DNA of 7,273 nt from Treponema sp. (GTDB lineage Bacteria; Spirochaetota; Spirochaetia; Treponematales; Breznakiellaceae). The DNA lies in assembly GCA_031281855.1 (NCBI GenBank), contig JAITEW010000373.1, positions 1 through 7,273 of the forward strand, read 5' to 3'. The position numbers were made by a program, and so were the translations under genes. The first letter of the stretch is position 1; the number at the start of each line of letters is the position of its first letter. Below, one piece after another: positions 5,268 through 7,273 of the stretch. Below the pieces are notes generated by a model that was not told the DNA's origin, searched no databases, and saw nothing but the letters and a program-made list of their open reading frames with translations.

Positions 5268-6890
5268 ATGCGTTTAACCGACGAGGAACTCAAAAACAGG
5301 GAACAATGGGAAAAAGCGGGCATAGAACTGCCCCGGTTCGACCGGGAAAAGATGAAACAGGCGACAAAAGAAAAGCCCGAATGGGTGCATTTCGGCGCAG
5401 GTAACATTTTCCGCATCTTTCCCCTTGCTCTGGAGCAGACGCTCCTGGAACGGGGTATCGAAAAGACCGGGATCATCATGGTCGCAGGAAGGGACGGGGG
5501 CGTCATCAACGAGGTTTTCAAGCCCTGCGACAACCTGACCCTGGGGGTGACCCTAAAAGCCGACGGCGGCATAGTGAAGAAGGTCATCGCCTCGGCTGCC
5601 TGTTCCCTCTGGATGGGCAATAAGGCTGACTTTGAAACCCTCAAGGGCGTTTTCCGTTCCCCCTCGCTCAGAATGGCCAGCCTCACTATTACCGAGAAAG
5701 GCTATAACCTCTTTGACAGCCAAGGCGCCCTTATCCCTGACGCCGCGGAAGACTGCCTGAACGGGCCTGCAGGAACAGACGGCGCGGGACCGGGAAACTA
5801 TATCGCCAAAATAACCGCGCTCCTCTACGAACGCTACCTGGCCTCCCCCCTCCCCCTGGCGCTGGTGAGCATGGACAACTGTTCCCACAACGGGGACAAG
5901 CTCCTGGGAGCTGTGGAAACTTTCGCAATAAAGTGGGCCCAGGGGGGCAAGGCCGAAAAAGGCTTTGCCGGTTACATCCGGGACCGGAGCCTCGTGAGCT
6001 TCCCATGGACCATGATCGACAAGATCACCCCAGGGCCGGATCAGGGGGTCAAGGCCGTGCTGGAACAGTCCGGCTTTACAGACACTAAAATCTACGCAAA
6101 GACCACCCCTACAGCCCCGTTTGTAAACGCCGAGGAACCCCAGTACATGGTCATCGAAGACAGCTTCCCCGCCGGCCGTCCAAGGCTGGAAGAAACCGGC
6201 GTACTCTTTACCAGCCGGGATGTTGTGGACAAGGTTGAAAAGATGAAAGTCTGCACCTGCCTCAACCCCCTGCACACCGCTCTGGCTATCTTCGGCTGCC
6301 TCCTGGGTTACACCCGGATTTCGGAAGAAATGAAGAACCCGGATCTGGTAAAGCTCGTGGAAGGCATAGGCTATAACGAGGGCCTCCCGGCGGTAACCGA
6401 TCCGGGGATCCTCTCGCCCCAGGAGTTCATCAGGGAAGTCATCAAAGTCCGCTTCCCAAACCCTTTCATGCCCGACACCCCTCAGCGCATCGCGTCCGAC
6501 AGCTCCCAGAAGATCCCGGTCCGTTACGGCGAAACCATCAAGGCCTACCTTACAAAGCCCGGCCTGGACATACACAGCCTAAAGCTCATCCCCCTGGTCC
6601 TGGCCGGGTGGCTCCGGTACCTCCTGGGCGTCAACGATGAAGGCAAGCCCTTTACCGTAAGCCCCGACCCCAGGCTGGCGGATCTCCAGCCCCGGCTGGC
6701 GGGGATAAAGCCGGGCAGCAGCGGCCCCTTTCATCAGGCGCTGGAACCCATACTCGCGGACAAAACAATCTTCGCCGTCAACCTCTGGGAAGCGGGCATC
6801 GGGGAAAAAGTGGAGTCCCTCTTCGGCGAACTTCTCGCAGGCCCCGGCGCGGTGGCGAAGACGCTCGGGAAGTATGTGAACGAGGGGTGA
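5268..6890 (+). CDS. Mannitol dehydrogenase/fructuronate reductase family oxidoreductase (UxuB-like)
   Basis: Member of the polyol-specific long-chain dehydrogenase family, which interconverts a ketose or keto-uronate (fructose, fructuronate, tagaturonate) and the polyol or aldonate with NAD(H). It has 540 residues, longer than E. coli UxuB (about 486). The N-terminal nucleotide-binding region shows HFGAGNIFR (41-49). The family NC/NNG-type motif appears as SMDNCSHNGD (201-210), followed by SFPWTMIDKITPGPD (244-258). The active-site block is KMKVCTCLNPLHTALA (325-340); K328, N333 and H336 or K326, N333 and H336 would be the catalytic trio. RIASDSSQKIPVR (408-420) matches the conserved C-terminal domain motif. 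The ATG has GGGGGA about 4 bases upstream. The substrate is uncertain: fructuronate reductase fits uronate breakdown, mannitol or another polyol is equally possible, so no symbol is given. The gene starts the plus-strand unit and is followed after 58 bases by the next gene. Confidence 0.88.
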   Translation: MRLTDEELKNREQWEKAGIELPRFDREKMKQATKEKPEWVHFGAGNIFRIFPLALEQTLLERGIEKTGIIMVAGRDGGVINEVFKPCDNLTLGVTLKADGGIVKKVIASAACSLWMGNKADFETLKGVFRSPSLRMASLTITEKGYNLFDSQGALIPDAAEDCLNGPAGTDGAGPGNYIAKITALLYERYLASPLPLALVSMDNCSHNGDKLLGAVETFAIKWAQGGKAEKGFAGYIRDRSLVSFPWTMIDKITPGPDQGVKAVLEQSGFTDTKIYAKTTPTAPFVNAEEPQYMVIEDSFPAGRPRLEETGVLFTSRDVVDKVEKMKVCTCLNPLHTALAIFGCLLGYTRISEEMKNPDLVKLVEGIGYNEGLPAVTDPGILSPQEFIREVIKVRFPNPFMPDTPQRIASDSSQKIPVRYGETIKAYLTKPGLDIHSLKLIPLVLAGWLRYLLGVNDEGKPFTVSPDPRLADLQPRLAGIKPGSSGPFHQALEPILADKTIFAVNLWEAGIGEKVESLFGELLAGPGAVAKTLGKYVNEG

Positions 6891-6937
6891 ATAGGCATTG
6901 ACCCGGACTGCTGTTAGGAGAAGAACAATACAGCAAT

Positions 6938-6942
6938 GGAGG
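6938..6942 (+). promoter_or_regulatory. Ribosome binding site fixing the start at 6949
   Basis: GGAGG is followed by 6 bases and ATG. An upstream ATG at 6936 is out of frame and stops after seven codons, so the ATG at 6949 is the start. The 58-base gap from the preceding gene shows no terminator, so cotranscription is likely. Confidence 0.65.
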
Positions 6943-6948
6943 AACATC

Positions 6949-7273
6949 ATGTCATTTAATATAGCCGGCGCTGTTACGGCGCCGTTTGAAACCGACGGGA
7001 TCGGTTTTAATGGTAAAAATCCCTGCTGCGTTATTCTGGCCGGCAAAGAAGAAAAGCCCGTCAGGATCTCCCTCGAAACGTCCGGCGCCGCAAAACGGAA
7101 ATACTACGACCGGTGCTTTACCGGGGATATTGCGGAACAGGTTTATACGGAGCAGCAGGGGGACTACGGGTTCACCTGGCGTGTGGGTTTCCTGGCGGGA
7201 CTGCGGGGGATACGCATCGGCGCGTCCTTTGAAAACCGGAGCGCCGAACCTGTCCGGCTCAAGGAGTTTCACC
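6949..7273 (+). CDS. N-terminus of an unidentified, possibly glycoside hydrolase (GH36-like), protein (partial)
   Basis: An open frame of 108 codons runs off the right edge without a stop. It starts at ATG with GGAGG 6 bases upstream. The protein begins MSFNIAGAVTAPFETDGIGF. It is rich in predicted beta strands and has aromatic and Gly residues spaced as in a beta-sandwich. Near residues 93-107 it reads IGASFENRSAEPVRLKEF, a pattern I associate with the N-terminal beta-supersandwich domain of alpha-galactosidase/melibiase-like glycoside hydrolases (an '...F.NRS..PVRL..F' strand pair). There is no signal peptide, so the product is probably cytoplasmic. The catalytic domain lies outside the window, so family and substrate are tentative. 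Its place after a sugar dehydrogenase gene fits a carbohydrate-use cluster. That a protein is encoded here is much surer than its function. Confidence 0.55.
   Translation, partial: MSFNIAGAVTAPFETDGIGFNGKNPCCVILAGKEEKPVRISLETSGAAKRKYYDRCFTGDIAEQVYTEQQGDYGFTWRVGFLAGLRGIRIGASFENRSAEPVRLKEFH

Noticed and set aside
5553..6575. Minus-strand open frame of 340 codons opposite the mannitol dehydrogenase family gene
   Set aside because: Antisense shadow of a well-supported gene; no family motif and no plausible neighbour relation.
6898..6930. TTGACC as a -35 box before the last gene
   Set aside because: No acceptable -10 box at 16-19 bases; read-through from the preceding gene is the simpler explanation.
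6936..6959. Seven-codon leader frame (MEEHHVI) overlapping the start at 6949
   Set aside because: It arises from the ATG embedded next to the GGAGG ribosome site; no attenuator structure accompanies it, so chance is the simplest explanation.

Overview
The window looks like a spirochete chromosome, most likely a Treponema-type organism. It holds the tail of the spirochete motility operon order flbB - fliK - flgD - flgE. FlbB is, as far as I know, a spirochete-specific periplasmic flagellar collar protein, and FlgD is of the short type. The DNA is fairly GC-rich, which would fit termite-gut treponemes and their relatives (Breznakiellaceae) better than T. pallidum or T. denticola. That taxonomic detail is inference.

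Minus strand, read right to left from about 5171 to 1: a Gfo/Idh/MocA-family sugar dehydrogenase (4014-5171), a calcineurin-like metallophosphoesterase overlapping it by one base (2959-4014), flbB (2239-2904), fliK (784-2190), flgD (271-729) and the 5' end of flgE (1-274, cut by the window edge). All six genes point the same way and gaps are at most 54 bases. The four flagellar genes could be transcribed from a weak candidate promoter just upstream of flbB, or by read-through from the two upstream genes. Together they cover the hook stage of assembly: collar scaffold (FlbB), hook-length control (FliK), hook cap (FlgD) and hook subunit (FlgE).

Plus strand, from 5268 to the right edge: a long-chain mannitol dehydrogenase/fructuronate reductase family oxidoreductase (5268-6890), then after 58 bases the N-terminus of a further protein (6949 onward, cut by the window edge). 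I tentatively read the latter as the beta-sandwich start of a glycoside hydrolase. With the divergent Gfo/Idh gene these suggest a small sugar or uronate catabolic cluster abutting the motility operon. A 96-base divergent intergenic region (5172-5267) separates the two directions and carries a good minus-strand extended -10 box.

No RNA gene, CRISPR array, insertion sequence or obvious rho-independent terminator was seen. I see no convincing evidence of an undescribed system. The most notable points are the junction of metabolic and motility genes, the unassigned phosphoesterase translationally coupled to the sugar dehydrogenase, and the altered spacing of catalytic residues in the mannitol dehydrogenase family protein.
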